Shown here: positions 10,422 through 22,460 of the stretch, piece after piece
How the letters are laid out: each line of letters opens with the position of its first letter
Position numbering within the stretch: the first letter of the stretch is position 1
DNA from: Galbula dea
Taxonomy: Eukaryota; Chordata; Aves; Piciformes; Galbulidae
DNA length: 64,000 bases
Assembly (NCBI GenBank): GCA_013399015.1
Contig: VWZX01001052.1
Coordinates: 9,073-73,072, forward strand
Direction: 5' to 3'
The notes under the pieces: generated by a model
Database searches by the model: none
What the model was told of the DNA's origin: nothing
The model's input: only the letters and a program-made list of their open reading frames with translations
Translations under genes and position numbers: made by a program

Positions 10422-13400
10422 CTGCAGCAAGAAGAAGGAGGTTGAGACAAGGGAAGGGAACCATGGTTCCACCCATACTGCATCCATCCTGTGACCCCCA
10501 GGTGAAGACCCAGCTCCTGTTCCCCCAGAGATCAGGGCAGCTTCTGAAGGAGAAGAAGGTGGAGAGAGAGACAGCTGAGTGTGCTCAGAGCTTGGCTTGC
10601 TTTGGCAAGCAGCTCTTCATGGTTGATATGCATCAGGCACTTGGGAGGGAGATGCTGTGATGTGCCTTGCAAGGGCTGGTGGCACCTCACAGACATCCAG
10701 CCAGGGTACAGCTGGCTCTTTGAAGGCTCAGGATGATTTACAGAGGTGAAAGGTCTAGAGCACAAGTGTTGTGAGGAGCAGCTGAGGGAACTGGGCTTGG
10801 TTAGCCTGGAGAAGAGGAGGCTCAGGGGAGACCTTCTCACTCTCTGCAGCTCCCTGGGAGGAGGCTGGAGCCAGGTGGGGCTTGGGCTCTTCTCCCAAGG
10901 AACAAGCCACAGGACAAGAGGAAACAGCCTCAAGTTGCACCAGGGGAGGTTCAGGTTGGCCATGAGGAATAATTTCTGCCCCCAAAGGGTTGTCCAGGCC
11001 TGGCCCAGGCTGCCCAGAGCAGTGGTGGAGTCCCCATCCCTGGAGGGGTTTCAAAGCCCTGGAGATGTGGTGCTGAGGGCCATGGTTTGGTGGTGCCCTG
11101 GCACTGCTGGTTGCTGGTTGGACCTGATGACCTTCAAGGTCTTTTCCAACCCAACTGATTCTATGACTCTGTCATTGGTGCAGCATTACCTCATAGGTGT
11201 GATCCTCCTCTGGGCTTTCCTTGCTTTCACCCTGTGGAGAGCAGAGTGGAAGGTTGGGTGCCAGCACCCACCAGGATCCCCCATCCCTTGTCCTCAGGCT
11301 CACCCCACCAGACCCCACCACTCCCACAAGCAGATGCACACAGCTCCACACACAGCTTTAGAAGCTCACTTCCCACTTCAGCTAACCATGTTCCCCCACA
11401 ACAGCCCCAAACCCAATGCCTCCCCAACCTTACCAGTGTCCTGCCTGGGACACCTTCACAGCTGGAGATCCTCTCACTTACTTTATCCAGGAGGAGGAGT
11501 ATGGGGACACTGATGAAGACCACAAGCAGGATGGACTGGATGATGATGATGGCATCTTTCAGGGTGTTCCTGTTCTGGATCTGCTTGATGTTACTGTAAC
11601 CTGGAAGCAGCAGAATAAGGAGAGCCCCAAGTCTCAACTCTGTGTCAGGCTCCTGGGTCATGGGTCTGTGTGTCAGCAAGAGCAGATGGGTGGGAGCAGA
11701 GTGACATGCCCTCTCCTTTGGGAGAAGCCAGAGCATTGCAAACTACCCCTGAGGTTGGCATCAAGAACCAGGTCTGTGATGAGGCACCTTGGGCAGGACA
11801 CACCACTAGCCAGGATGAGGGAAAACCTGATTTATTAGGAGAAGGCAGACCCTGGGATGTGTTGGTGTGAGGTGGATGTGACAGTGAAAACTAGGGGGGG
11901 TGTGTCCTACTGCTTGGTTGTCCTGCTGTCTTGTGTTTCTCAGTACAAAAAGACATGGACCTGTTGGGAGTGGGGCCAGAGGAGGCCACAGACATGATCC
12001 CAGGGCTGGAACCTCTCTGCTGGGAGGACAGGATGAGAGAGTTGGGGTTGTTGAGGCTGGAGCAGAGAAGGCTCCAGGGAGACCTTAGTGCAGCCTTGCA
12101 GTGCTTCAAGGGCCTAGCAGAGAGATGGGGAGAGACATTTGAGCAGGAGCTGTTGGACAGGACAAGGCTGATGGGTTGAAACTGAAAGAGAATGATTGAG
12201 ACTAGATAGAAGGAAGAAATATTTTCCACTGAGGGTGGTGAGAGCCTGTGCCAGGCTGCCCAGAGAGGTGGGAGATGTCCCAGCCCTGGAACCATCCCAG
12301 GTCAGGTTGTCTGGGGCTGTGAGCAACCTGCTCTGGCTGGAGATGCCCCTGCTGCCTGCAGGGGGTTGGCCTGGGTGACCTCTAAAGGTCCCTTCCCACC
12401 CAAACCATTCTGTGGTTCTATGATTAGTGGCTGGCAACCAGCAAAGAGAGCTCTGTGGTGCCATGCAGGTGTATCTGAAGGGCTGCCACCAGCATGGGGA
12501 GAGCTGAGTGTCTAGGAGCACCATGTGGGGATCATACAGAAGGGCAAAGTGTGAAAGAAAGAGCCAGAGCATCTGGGGTGCCCAGAGGCTGAGGAGCTCC
12601 CACTCACCCATGACTCTGAGCTCTGTCCCACAGGAGTGTGGCTGCCTCTTCTCTGCCACCAGGTCCTTGCTGTCACACACATAGATGCCATTGTCCTGGT
12701 AGGTGACCCTGAGGATGGTGAAGTTGAGGAAGGAGTCTCTCCTCAAGATGGTGTAATGGGAGGTGTTGTGCTTCAGCTCATACAAGTCCTCACTGTCCTC
12801 TGCTGTTTTGTACCACTGCATGTTCTCAGGCTCCTGGGAGTAGCAGATGAAGTGGACAGGCATGTTCTTCTTGGCTGCTATGTAGCGTGGGTGCTGCTGC
12901 ACCATGGGGCACCAGCTGTCTGCCAAGGGAAAGGTGCTTGGTCATGGAAAGAGAAGACCTGGTACCTGGGGAGCATCAGGAGAAAAGCTGCTCCCATGAG
13001 ACTCCCACCCCAGCATCTCCCAACTGAAGAGCTGCCCATTTCCAGGGACTGCTCTTGAGCAGTCAGCTTTGTTTTGGTGGAACATCATCCCCTGGGGGTG
13101 GAAACCAGAGACTTTGGGTGCAGATATGCTTGCAATGGAAACTCCAGCTTTCTGTGGGGATGGCTTCACTCAGATACTTCTTGCTGCTCCCACCCCTTGC
13201 TATGTACATCCTGTTAGCCCCAGTGCCCAAATCACACCCCATGCTGGTAGGTACCATGGAGCCTTTCCTGGGCCAGCTCCATCTCCCCATAGCTTCTCCC
13301 ATCCTTCCATAACTTTGCATTTTGCTCTATTTTCCATTTTTGCCCATGTTATGGTCCCAGAGTTTGAGGGCTTGTTTGGGCTGCAGAGTTCATGCTTCAT

Positions 13401-16400
13401 GCCCCACGGGTGGGAATGGCACAAGGTGCCTGGTCCTGTGGCTTCTCTGTGTGACATGGTCTGCAAACACAGAGGGAGAACCTCTGCATGCTCAGGAAAG
13501 CCAAAAGGGACCAAGCTTGGCAGAGGAGGAGCAAGGGGAATTGCCATGGAGGAGGGCACAGGCTAGGAATGGCCTCTGTGCTGGAGAAGGGCTGTGGGTG
13601 ATGGGGCAGCTCCAGCTCTGCAGGGGACTGGCATCTCCATGGTGTAGCCAGTGGGGGTGGAAAGGATCTTGGAGACACACACACTGGGAAAGAGCCCAGT
13701 GGATCTGAGGTTACCTGTGCTGTTCCTAGTGCTGTTCTTCTCCACTGAGACCCCACCTGCAAGACAGGAGAAGGGCCCTGAGATAGTGGCCAAGAGCCTG
13801 TGTAGGACAAACCCACACAGGATGTCAGAGAATCCCAAAATCCCAGCATGCTGGGGGTTGGAAGAGACCTCTGGGGGTCATCCAGTCCAACCCCCTGCTC
13901 CAGTAGGGGCACCCACAGCAGCTTGCCCAGCATCACCTCCAGCTGCCTGGGGAATCTCTCCACACAAGGAGACTCCATAGCCTCTCTGGGCAGCCTGGGC
14001 CAGGGCTCCAACACCCTCACACCAAACAAGTTTCTCCTCCTGCTCAGCTGGAACCTCCTGGCTTCCAGTTGGTGCCCAGTGTCCCTTGGCCTGGCCCTGG
14101 GCACCACTGAGCAGAGTCTGGCCCCAGCCTCTTGCCCCCAGCCTTCAGCTCTTGCTGGGCATTGAGCAGCTCCCCTCTGGGGCTGCTCTTCTCCAGGCTT
14201 AGCAACCACAGGGCTCTCCAGTCAGTGCCACTCTATCCTTGTTTAACAGAAAAGCCTTTGTCTGCCAGATTCCTCTGGGAGATGGCACGTGCCATGGCTC
14301 CTTCATGCCCACTCCATGTGGGATGCAGCACCAAGCACAGCCCTACCCAGAGGACATGGGTACCAAGATTCCTATTTCCATCCCATCCTGAATCTTCTCT
14401 CAATTGCTCCCTGGTTGAGATCCCAGTGACACTTGCCTTGGCTGGCACCTCTCAGGAAGGGTCCACAAGGGCTCACACCTCTTTAGTGACACTTTCTGTT
14501 CTCTGAATCAACCAGAAACACTTCCCCTGCTGGAGCTTTCCTGAGCTTGGTGCCCCATGGTGGCCAGGGAGCTTCTCAGCCCCTGGGGCCATGCAGCTCC
14601 ACGAGACAAGGGCTGGATGGAGATGTGGGATGCAGTGCAGGAAGCAGGGTGAGGCAGGAACCTCCCTCAGCACCCATGGGTGCCCCTACCCTCAGCTCCA
14701 GTGCCCTGTTCCTCAGTTCCTCTTGCTGCAGCTGGGCAGGAAGCCCCAGCCCTGTTTACCTCCCTGCTTCAGTGCTCAGCTTGATGAGTATTTGCCAAAC
14801 CTTGCCCTGGGGAAGCTGGCATGGAGGTGGGGGCAGCACCACCCCTCAGCACCTGAAGGCAGCTGCAAAACTGCCCCCAGGAGGAGAAGAAATTTTGGAA
14901 TCACAGAGTCATTAACAATGGAATGGATTTCTAAGATCATCAAGCCCAAACCAACAACCTGTCACCCCCATGCCACTAAACCATGGCCCTCAGCACCACA
15001 TCTGGATGTTTTAGAACCCCTCCAGGGATGGTGACTCCAGCACTGCCCTGGGCAGCCTGAGCCAGGCCTGGACAACCCTGCTGGGGCAGAAATTGTTCCT
15101 CATGTCCAACCTAAACCTCCCCTGACACAACTTGAGCATGTTTCCTCTTGTCCTGTGGCTTGTTCCTTGGGAGAAGAGCCCAACCCCTACCTGGCTCCAG
15201 CCTCCTCTCAGGGAGTTGCAGAGAGTGAGAAGGTCTCCCCTGAGCCTCCTCTTCTCCAGGTTAACCAAGCCCAGTTCCCTCAGCTGCTCCTCACAACACT
15301 TGTGCTCTAGACCCTTCCCCACCTTCCTTGCCCTTCTCTGGCCACACTCCAGCACCTCAGTGTCCTTCTTGGACTGAGATGCCCAAAGCTGAGCCCAGGA
15401 TTGGAGCTGTGGCCTCCCCAGTGCCCAGCCCAGCAGGTCAATCCCTGCCCTAGCCCTGCTGCCACACTAGTGCTGATCCAAGCCAGGATGCTGTTGGCCT
15501 TCTTGGCCACCTGGACACACTGTCCCAGAGCCTCCTCCAGGTCCATGCTGTCCTTTTCACCTCTAGCACCTCCATCTCTACAGGTGACCTTTTCCCTCCA
15601 GCCTCCTTTCATTTCTTTCTGAGATGAGGAGTTAGCCCTTGTCCAGGCTGGGCCCTGGGTAGGTGTCCCTGTCACCTGCAGTCCTGCCAAGACACAGGGC
15701 TTTGCTCTCCATGTTTTGTTGGTGTTTCCAAATGCAGACCAGGCTGGGCCCTCACCCTGAAAGCTCTCACACTCCTCAAAGCCAAGATTTCCCTTGCAAC
15801 CATGGCTGGGCTGAGCTTCCCCTGTCCTCCCTTGGAGCCACCATGAGAACCAGGATGAAACCTTGTGACTGGGGTGGGCACCCAACAAAAACTCTTTCAA
15901 TGTTTTTTCTCCTGAGGGCAGAAGTTTCCTCAGCAAGGCTGGGATCTGCTGCAGGTGTTTTTCCAGCCCCTGCACCAAGCAAAAGGGACTGGAAGGAGAC
16001 AGGAGCTGAGTCCTGGGCTTAGCTGCTGCTTCTCCACGGTGATGCAAAGGGGAACACCAGAGAGATATTCACATAGCAACCACAAATCACCCCCAAAGTC
16101 CTTGTTACTTCTATTTCTCCTCCTCTCATGGACACAGAACCCCACAGAGCAAAGGGTCTTGGCTTGGCTCAGTGATGTCCCAGTCACTTCCTCAAGCCTC
16201 TGAGAGGAATACATGGTAAAAATACCCCCAAAACCTCCTTTCCTGCCACCTGTAAGCACAGCTGGGCAGGCTCTGCCCCTGCTCAGCATCAGCCTCTGGC
16301 CAAGATCAGTCAGTTGTCCAAGAAGGTCTCATCTCCACACCCTTCCCTGTACCCTCAGGGGAAGCAAAACCTGAAACTAGAAGCAGACATCAAGCCCCAA

Positions 16401-16680
16401 ACCCTCCCCCAGGTCCTCCCTGGCCCTGCTGCACCCAGGGCTGGTGTCCTGCCTGGAACAGGGCTGAAAGTGGTGATTACAAAGTTAAAACTAAGGCATT
16501 TCAAGCCAGAGCTGGGTGAGGTCCTCCCTGCACTAAGGGACACATACTGGTGCCTCACTTCAGGGCACATCTCCTTGCTCTGGAATGCAAAACCTCCCTA
16601 GTTTGATGCCTACCTGTCACCAAAGCCATCAGGCAGAAGTTCACCTGGAGCACCCAGAACCTCCTGCACAGGTCAGGCAT
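10323..16680 (-). CDS. CD79B: CD79B, B-cell receptor Ig-beta (6 exons)
   Basis: Single-pass membrane protein that pairs with CD79A and membrane immunoglobulin to signal from the B-cell receptor. CDS joins 16614-16680, 13715-13756, 12608-12919, 11482-11600, 11190-11231 and 10323-10421 (minus), 681 nt, 226 aa (human is 229). Residues 1-22 are a signal peptide. Residues about 40-136 form one Ig V-type domain: Cys62, Trp72 (MQWYK) and Cys118 in DNGIYVC. Cys133 in HSCGTELRVMG is the interchain cysteine. The membrane segment is residues 157-178. The tail holds one ITAM, YEGL, seven residues, YEDI (Tyr193 and Tyr204), split by intron 5, then KAKWTVGEHPGEE. N-glycosylation motifs are NST (twice), NTS and NFT. 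The second Ig-domain cysteine seen in human (after YFC) is missing. All introns are GT-AG and in phase. Confidence 0.95.
10746..11172 (+). mobile_element. CR1 LINE fragment
   Basis: Plus-strand CR1 (GAGGAGCAGCTGAGGGAACT to CCAACCCAACTGATTCTATG) in CD79B intron 5, opposite to the gene. It ends only about 18 nt from exon 5's donor side. Confidence 0.92.
11190..11231 (-). CDS. CD79B: CD79B exon 5: first half of ITAM
   Basis: 42 nt encoding GESKESPEEDHTYE, between acceptor CCACAG and donor GTAATG. The ITAM's first tyrosine is the last but one residue. Confidence 0.93.
11482..11600 (-). CDS. CD79B: CD79B exon 4: transmembrane segment
   Basis: 119 nt between acceptor CTTCCAG and donor GTAAGT. It encodes the stalk (NRNTLKDA) and a hydrophobic helix rich in Ile/Leu/Val ending LLLLDK, with the polar Gln typical of CD79B. 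Confidence 0.95.
11944..12424 (+). mobile_element. CR1 LINE fragment
   Basis: Plus-strand CR1 in CD79B intron 3: GAGGCTGGAGCAGAGAAGGC, then CACTGAGGGTGGTGAGAGCC, ending ACCATTCTGTGGTTCTATGA. Confidence 0.92.
12608..12919 (-). CDS. CD79B: CD79B exon 3: Ig domain
   Basis: 312 nt between acceptor TTGGCAG and donor GTGAGT. It encodes the whole V-type Ig domain, including VHFICYS, MQWYK, DNGIYVC and the juxtamembrane CGTELRVM. Confidence 0.95.
13715..13756 (-). CDS. CD79B: CD79B exon 2 (42 nt)
   Basis: 42-nt exon between acceptor CTTGCAG and donor GTAACC. It encodes GVSVEKNSTRNST with two N-glycosylation sequons. A small second exon also occurs in mammalian CD79B. Confidence 0.8.
13828..14225 (-). 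mobile_element. CR1 LINE fragment
   Basis: Minus-strand CR1 starting GAATCCCAAAATCCCAGCAT in CD79B intron 1, about 70 nt upstream of exon 2. Same subfamily as 42718-43020 and 63361-63925. Confidence 0.9.
14896..15560 (-). mobile_element. CR1 LINE fragment (long)
   Basis: About 665 bp on the minus strand in CD79B intron 1. It reaches further 5' than most copies (ATGCTGTTGGCCTTCTTGGC is near its far end). Confidence 0.9.
16614..16680 (-). CDS. CD79B: CD79B exon 1: signal peptide
   Basis: ATG at 16678-16680 encodes MPDLCRRFWVLQVNF and CLMALVT, then donor GTAGGC after a phase-1 G. It is a plausible but weakly hydrophobic signal peptide. It is chosen because it is in phase with exon 2 and ends at a good donor; a transcript would confirm it. 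Confidence 0.75.
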
Positions 16681-19366
16681 CTTCCACCCCAAACACTGGG
16701 GAGACATCCAGCTGCTGGGTCCTTGCTTCTGCAAACCACCAAGTCTGCTTTGACCACCTTGGCCTTCAGACCTAAAAATGGCAAGGTTGCTGCTACATGA
16801 GACAGCCTCTTTCCTGCTCATGTAAATCCTCCTTGATGGGGACTTTCCCCTGGGGGATGGTTTTGAATGTGGTGCAGACACTGGGGTAGCCAATGCCTGT
16901 GCCCTGAGCACTGGCCCAGCCTCATGTCCCCAGGTTCTGTTCACCCTGGTGCTGTTGTGTGCAAGCCTTGGCACAGGCTGTCCAGGAAGGTGGTGTTGGG
17001 ATCATCATCCCTGGAAGTGTCCAAAAACATGGGTAGATGTGGTGCTTGGAGACATGGCAGTGTTGAGTCAACAGCTGGTGATCTCAGAGGTCTTCTCCAA
17101 CCACATGGATGGAGGTGACCACATCTGGGGTGGGTTCTGCCCCACAACTGGAGATGAGCTCCTCTGCAAAGCACTGGGTGATGCAAAACTGAGCCCAGGG
17201 GATGTGCCCAGAGAGTGGGATGTGGCCACCAGCACTGCCACATCCTGGGGGTATAGAGGATGGGGATGACCCCCAGGGTTGTGTCCCAGCTCCACAGCAG
17301 TGTGGGCAGAGCACCCCCCCCTCCCACCCCCAGTATAGCCCTGCGGGGGGTGGATGCTGGCCCAGTTGCAAGAGCTGGAGCAGGAATGGGGTGGGAAGAG
17401 AGGATGTTTGTGGGGTTTCTTTTCCCTGCTTGTTGTGGGGTGAGGTGGGATCAGTCCTCAGCTCCTGTCCCTGGCATCCCAGAGAGTCTCCACAGATGAC
17501 CTTCAAGGGGAGGGTGAAATCTAGTAGAGGAGAGAGTTGGCCACTATGAGCTGTCACCTCCCTGGGTGCCAGCCATGCCCTCACCTTCTCCACCCTTTAT
17601 TTGCCATGAGCAAGGCCCTTCTCCATGAGTCCTTTGGACACAACCATTCTCTGAGGAAACAGAAGGTGACAGCCCAAGGTGAGCTCTGTCCCTTCTGCTC
17701 TGATGCAGAAACCTGGTTTCCCTCCATGCTGTGCCCTCCAGCTCTTCCCTTTACCAACTGCAGGTGAGCACTGAAGTGTAACTTCATGTGAAAACTCCTT
17801 GGGGTGCTTCTGCCAGCCTCGTTGGTCCCCAGAGCCTGGGACCTCCCCATACCTTCACCTCCTGCAGGTTTGGTGGGGCTTTTTTTTGCTGGTTCCCAGC
17901 ATCTGGTGGCTGCTTGGAACCAGCCTGAGCCTCACCTTGTGTGCAAGGGGACATGAAGCAAGAAAAAGCAGAAATAAGGTTTTCTAGAGAAAGATTTGGC
18001 CCCAGGAGGGAAAGAGTGGTGGGAGAGGTGTTTTCTCCTGGTAGAGCAGGTGGGCTGTGCTGTGCACAGTGCCCTATGTTGGGGTGGTGCTTGCTGAGTC
18101 CCTGCTGCCATCAGCCCAGATGTTGCTGGAGAAGCACAGCCTGGCTGTGATGTCCTGGCAAGGCAGAAGCAATGGGGGATGACCATCTGCTTGGAGGGCA
18201 CTTGAGGTGCTTTTAGCCCTAAGGTTGGAGATGGGAACTGTGATGAGTGAGGCAGAGATGCTGGGGAGGCCATGTAGGGCAAAACCAGGAGTGGGACACA
18301 AACTCCTGCTCCCCAAAGAGGGTTTGCAGTGACAGTTGGCCAAATGACCCGTGTGGCCAGCCTGCAGGCTCCTTGGCACCCTCAAAGAGGCACAGACCTG
18401 GTCCAGAGGAGGTTGGTCTCCCTTTGAAGTCCCCTGTGTTTGCAGTACCCAGTGGTATGGGATGTAGGACGACCTGATGGTCTCATGGGGAGGGTCCTGA
18501 GTCCCCATGTCCTTTCTGCTGGGCCATGCTGGCTCCTCAGCTTGCAGTGTGTGGTAGGACAAGCCATGCCATGCCCTGTGGGCAGAGTAGAGCAGAGCAG
18601 AGCTGCCAGGCAGCTGCACCCTTCCCCAGCCCATTCCTATTCAGCAGGTCTTGGGTTTCACTGCTGTCCTTTCCCCCACTGCGAGAGGACAGGGGTGGTT
18701 GGTTGTGACACCTCCTCCCTCCAGCCCTTTCCTGCGTGGTACCATGATGCTCAACTTGAATTACACCAGCCCTGGGACGAGCTGTTCCAGCCAGAGCAAA
18801 AACACAGTGTCAAGGCCATGCTGTGGCCCCCAGGGACGTCAGCAGGGCCTGGGGGTGGCTCCTTCTGCAGCCACATGTTGACGCAGAAAGCTCCTTCCCT
18901 CACCACTGCCTTCTCTCCATGATGCTGAACTGCTCCCACGTGGCTGCTGGGGCAGCTTCTGCCCCACAGAGCCTGGCATGGGGCAGCTCAGGGCAGGGTC
19001 TGCATCTCCTCCCAGACCACCTTTCTCCTTGGCTGAACCTACAGCAACATCTTCTGTAACTCCTAGGCTTGGGCTTATCGCTGTGAGGCACCAAGGACTC
19101 CAGGGGACTTGTTCATGAGCAGAGCAGAAGCTCTGGGCTGGGCTGAAGGTGCCATGGGGAGGTGACTCTTGTGCATGCTGGGACCTCCAGGTCCTGCTAA
19201 GGATGACAAGTCCACCCAGGGTCATGCATGGGGACTCCACCTGTCTGCCCTGGAGCGAAGGGAGGGGAGGAAGCATTTACCACTCCCAAAGGTAGAGAAA
19301 AGACATTTTTCCCCTCTAACACACAGCAGCACATTCAGTATCATCATAATAGACCATTTACAGTGG
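16681..19366. other. Intergenic region between CD79B and SCN4A
   Basis: 2.7 kb that should contain the CD79B promoter. I saw no clear TATA box and no gene. One old CR1 lies at 16970-17102. In mammals this interval carries pituitary control elements for GH; nothing here identifies one. Confidence 0.7.
16970..17102 (+). mobile_element. Diverged CR1 LINE fragment
   Basis: Plus-strand, strongly diverged CR1 tail: CCTTGGCACAGGCTGTCC, then GATGTGGTGCTTGGAGACAT and GAGGTCTTCTCCAACCA. Older than the other copies. Confidence 0.65.
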
Positions 19367-19372
19367 TTTATT
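19367..19372 (-). terminator. SCN4A: SCN4A poly(A) signal AATAAA
   Basis: TTTATT on the plus strand; minus context CTTAAAATAAACCACTG. It lies about 1.9 kb past the SCN4A stop and is the first canonical AATAAA I noticed there. Long SCN4A 3' UTRs are known in mammals. An earlier AATAAG/AATAAT near 20780-20870 is possible. Confidence 0.6.
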
Positions 19373-21267
19373 TTAAGAAATGTACAAAGACAAATGGCTT
19401 CAGCTCACACAGATCTGCTCTTGGGCATCTCCCCATCACCGACGACACATATGTACAAGCAGCATGGATTGGGAACCACAATCCGGGCTGGAAGCCACCA
19501 TGCCATGGATGCTTCCCACCTGAACGCCCTTGAAAGTAGCTCAAGCTCCTGTTCCAGGGAGCATCACCCTACACAACATGGAAATGGAAGCAGAAGGCTA
19601 GAGGTTAAACAGAGCCACTCCCAGCTCTGCCTCCTGGCCGACAGCACAAGCGAGCTCAGCACCGCTCCTGGCCAGCCTCAGCTCGGGGCATCCGTCATGG
19701 TTCAGTGCCCAAAGCAGCCCAAGAAACAATACATCCTGGTAAGAAGAATACAAAAAGACAGAGCCTTTGGCTTTAAGAAGTAGCCCTTGTTTTAACTGGA
19801 AGAGGTTTTGGTTCATGTCCATTTTCATCTCAAGAAGGATTGGGGTTTTTTCCTCCCTTTGAAGGCAGAATGCAGCCCAGAGATGAATTCAGGGCTTTTG
19901 GTGTGTGTTTCCTCATTTCCTTTCCTTTTGCCTACCTCTGTGAAGAGCAGCAAACTCCTTCCCCTGGGAACACACTCCTTTGCCAGGAGGTGTCCTGGTG
20001 AGGACTTGCCTGGCCCCAGCAGGCTCTGCAGAGAGCCCAGACTGTGCCACCAGGTCCTCTCCAGAGCCTGAGCTGAGGGAAGGCTTCTCTGCCCAAGTGT
20101 TCTGGGATTTACACCCCAGTGGGAGCATTCATTGCATTAAGGGGTCCTGGTGCTTGGTGGTCAGTGGGATTGAAGGGACTCTGTTGGAGCAGCTCATTGC
20201 AAGGACCCTTCCAACACCTTCTCCCACCCTCAGGGATGTGTCTTGCTGATGTTAAGCAGAGCTCTCCAGCAGGATGTTTCCCCCTGCTGTGGGGCTTGTA
20301 GAAACCTGAGAGGGCTTTGTTATGGGGCCCGAGGATTCTTCATAGAATGGCAGAATGCTCTGTGTTGGAAGGAACCTGAAACCTCATCTAGTTCCAGTCC
20401 CTTGCCATGGGCAGGGACACCTTCCACTAGACCAGGTTGCTCCAAGCCCCATCCAGCCTGGCCTTGGACACTTCCAGAGATGGGACATCCACAGTTCTTG
20501 GAGGAGGTTTTCCAAACCCTCTCTTTGCTCATTGCTTTCCTGCCACAAAATCTGGATGAAATGGGAAGGACAGAGGAGGAACATGACTAGAAATACTGTT
20601 TACATTCATCCTGTAGAGACCTGAATGACTAATGACACCAAGGCATGTTCAGAGACCTTTAAAACCTGATGGTTTACCCTGAGAACATAACTGCAGATGC
20701 TTTGCTTTGGCTATGCAAGCAAATCTTTAAGACATAAGTGTATTTTCTCTGTATATAACTGTATAAATAAATCCATTAAGCTTATTAAAGTAGTCAAAAG
20801 AAAGGTGCTAGGTTAAGACATTGGTGATTTTTGTTCACAAAACCTTGTCTGTAATTACCCACATTATTATTTCACTTGGCTCACCCTGAGCTCTGGAAGA
20901 ATGAATAGACAAGAAAACCTCTAAAGTGTGAAATAAGAGGAACAGATAATTACTTGAAGTAGGAGAGACTTTGCTAGTGTCTGGAGAACATCGTTGCCCT
21001 GATGACATCATTTCAGAACTGAAATGTTTCTCTCTCACCAACAACTGATTTCACATTGAATTCTCAGAAGAAAAACCATGATTAAACTCTTTGCAAGTGC
21101 AGTGAGCTGGACAAGCCAGGATCAGGAGGAGACCCTGCTTCCAACGTTGTCTACTTGAAACAGCTGAAATTAGCTCAATACCTAAGATCTAGTGATCTGT
21201 TCATGGAAGAGCTCTTCCCATGGAGGTACAAATGAGGCCTTCTCAGGCTGGTGGAAGCCTCTTTGGG
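19373..21267 (-). other. SCN4A: SCN4A 3' UTR (inferred)
   Basis: 1.9 kb between the SCN4A stop and the poly(A) signal, with no other gene seen. AT-richer in 20580-21200. A CR1 fragment (20340-20535) lies within it. Confidence 0.6.
20340..20535 (-). mobile_element. CR1 LINE fragment
   Basis: CATAGAATGGCAGAATGCTC, then CTCATCTAGTTCCAGTCCC: a minus-strand CR1 3' end, same strand as SCN4A and inside its inferred 3' UTR. Confidence 0.88.
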
Positions 21268-22460
21268 TTACACCAGCGACTCTTTCACCACACGTTCCTT
21301 GTCCCGAGCTTTCCCTTCGCCGGGAGCGTCTTGTGTCTCTGAGGTGGGAATGGGCATGAGCCCAATGGCAGGGGCTGTCTCCACATCTGTCCCACTGTTC
21401 CCATATATCTCCTGCATTTTGGTGGCCAGCAGACCTTCCTTCTCAGGGGCCTCCTCTCTCAGGACATCCTCGTCCTTGCTGTGCCTGTACATGTAGGACG
21501 CCTGCTTCACCGAGCGCCTCAGGAGGTAGCTCCGGAAAGCCCTCTGGATTTTGGTAGCACAGACTTCCTCGTGTTTCCTTTTCAGAGTGGTGGTGATGGG
21601 TTCATAGGAAACCTTTGAGGGGTTTGCAGCCATGAACTTCTCCTCCATGGTGGCCTTCAGGGCGTCCATCTCTCCCGAGTCTCCCAGCACTTCCTTCGTG
21701 AGGGCAAAGAGGATATCCAGGCAGTGGATTTTGTCCCCGGCGACCATTGGTAGATCCATGGTGATGAGTTTGATCTTGTTGGGCTTGGGAATTTTGAGTG
21801 GCTCCTGTAAGGTGTCCACAAAGTCAGACAAGGTACTGTAGGCAATGAACTGGGTGGCATCTGGGTCAAACTTCTCCCAGGTTTCATAAAACATTTCGAA
21901 ATCATCTTCACAGAGGGGTTCGCTGCTCTCCTCCGTGGCCACGTTGAAGTTCTCCAGGATGATGGCAATGTACATGTTCACCACGATGAGAAAGGAGATG
22001 ATGATGTAGCTACAGAAGAAGAAGATGCCAATGGATGGATTGCCACAGTTCCCTTTCACTGAACTGCCAGGGTTCTCCAGCTCGGGGTCACAGTCAGGAG
22101 GACCACTGTTCAGGATGGGGCTGAGGAGCCCATCCCAGCCGGCTGATGTGGTGATCTGGAAGAGGCAGATGATGCTGTTCCCAAAAGTTTCAAAGTTGAA
22201 GATGTCATCGATCCCAGCCTCCTTCTTGACATAGGCAAAATTGGACATCCCAAAGATGGAGTAGATGAACATGACAAGGAAAAGCAGGAGGCCAATGTTG
22301 AACAGAGCAGGCAGGGACATCATCAGAGCAAAGAGCAGTGTCCGGATGCCTTTGGCTCCTCGGATCAGCCGGAGGACACGGCCAATCCTTGCCAGCCTGA
22401 TGACCCTGAAGAGGGTGGGTGACACAAAATACTTCTCTATGATGTCTGAGAGGACAATAC
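21268..22460 (-). CDS. SCN4A: SCN4A exon c25: domain IV S4-S6 and C-terminus
   Basis: 1193 nt including the stop (TAA at 21268-21270). It encodes the S4 LFRVIRLARIGRVLRLIRG, S5, pore loop ITTSAGWDG (fourth DEKA residue Ala at 22141-22143), S6 SFLIVVNMYIAIILENFNV, the EF-hand-like region (FDPDATQFI), the IQ motif KIQRAFRSYLLRR (about 21513-21550) and the end ESLV. Confidence 0.98.

Noticed and set aside
10746..11513. 255-codon plus-strand ORF and similar ORFs sharing LRELGLVSLEKRRLRGDL
   Set aside because: These are translations of CR1 LINE tails, repeated at many sites in the window; not genes.
13397..14209. 270-codon minus-strand ORF across CD79B exon 2
   Set aside because: Mostly CR1 and intron sequence read in a different frame; exon 2 is 42 nt in another frame.
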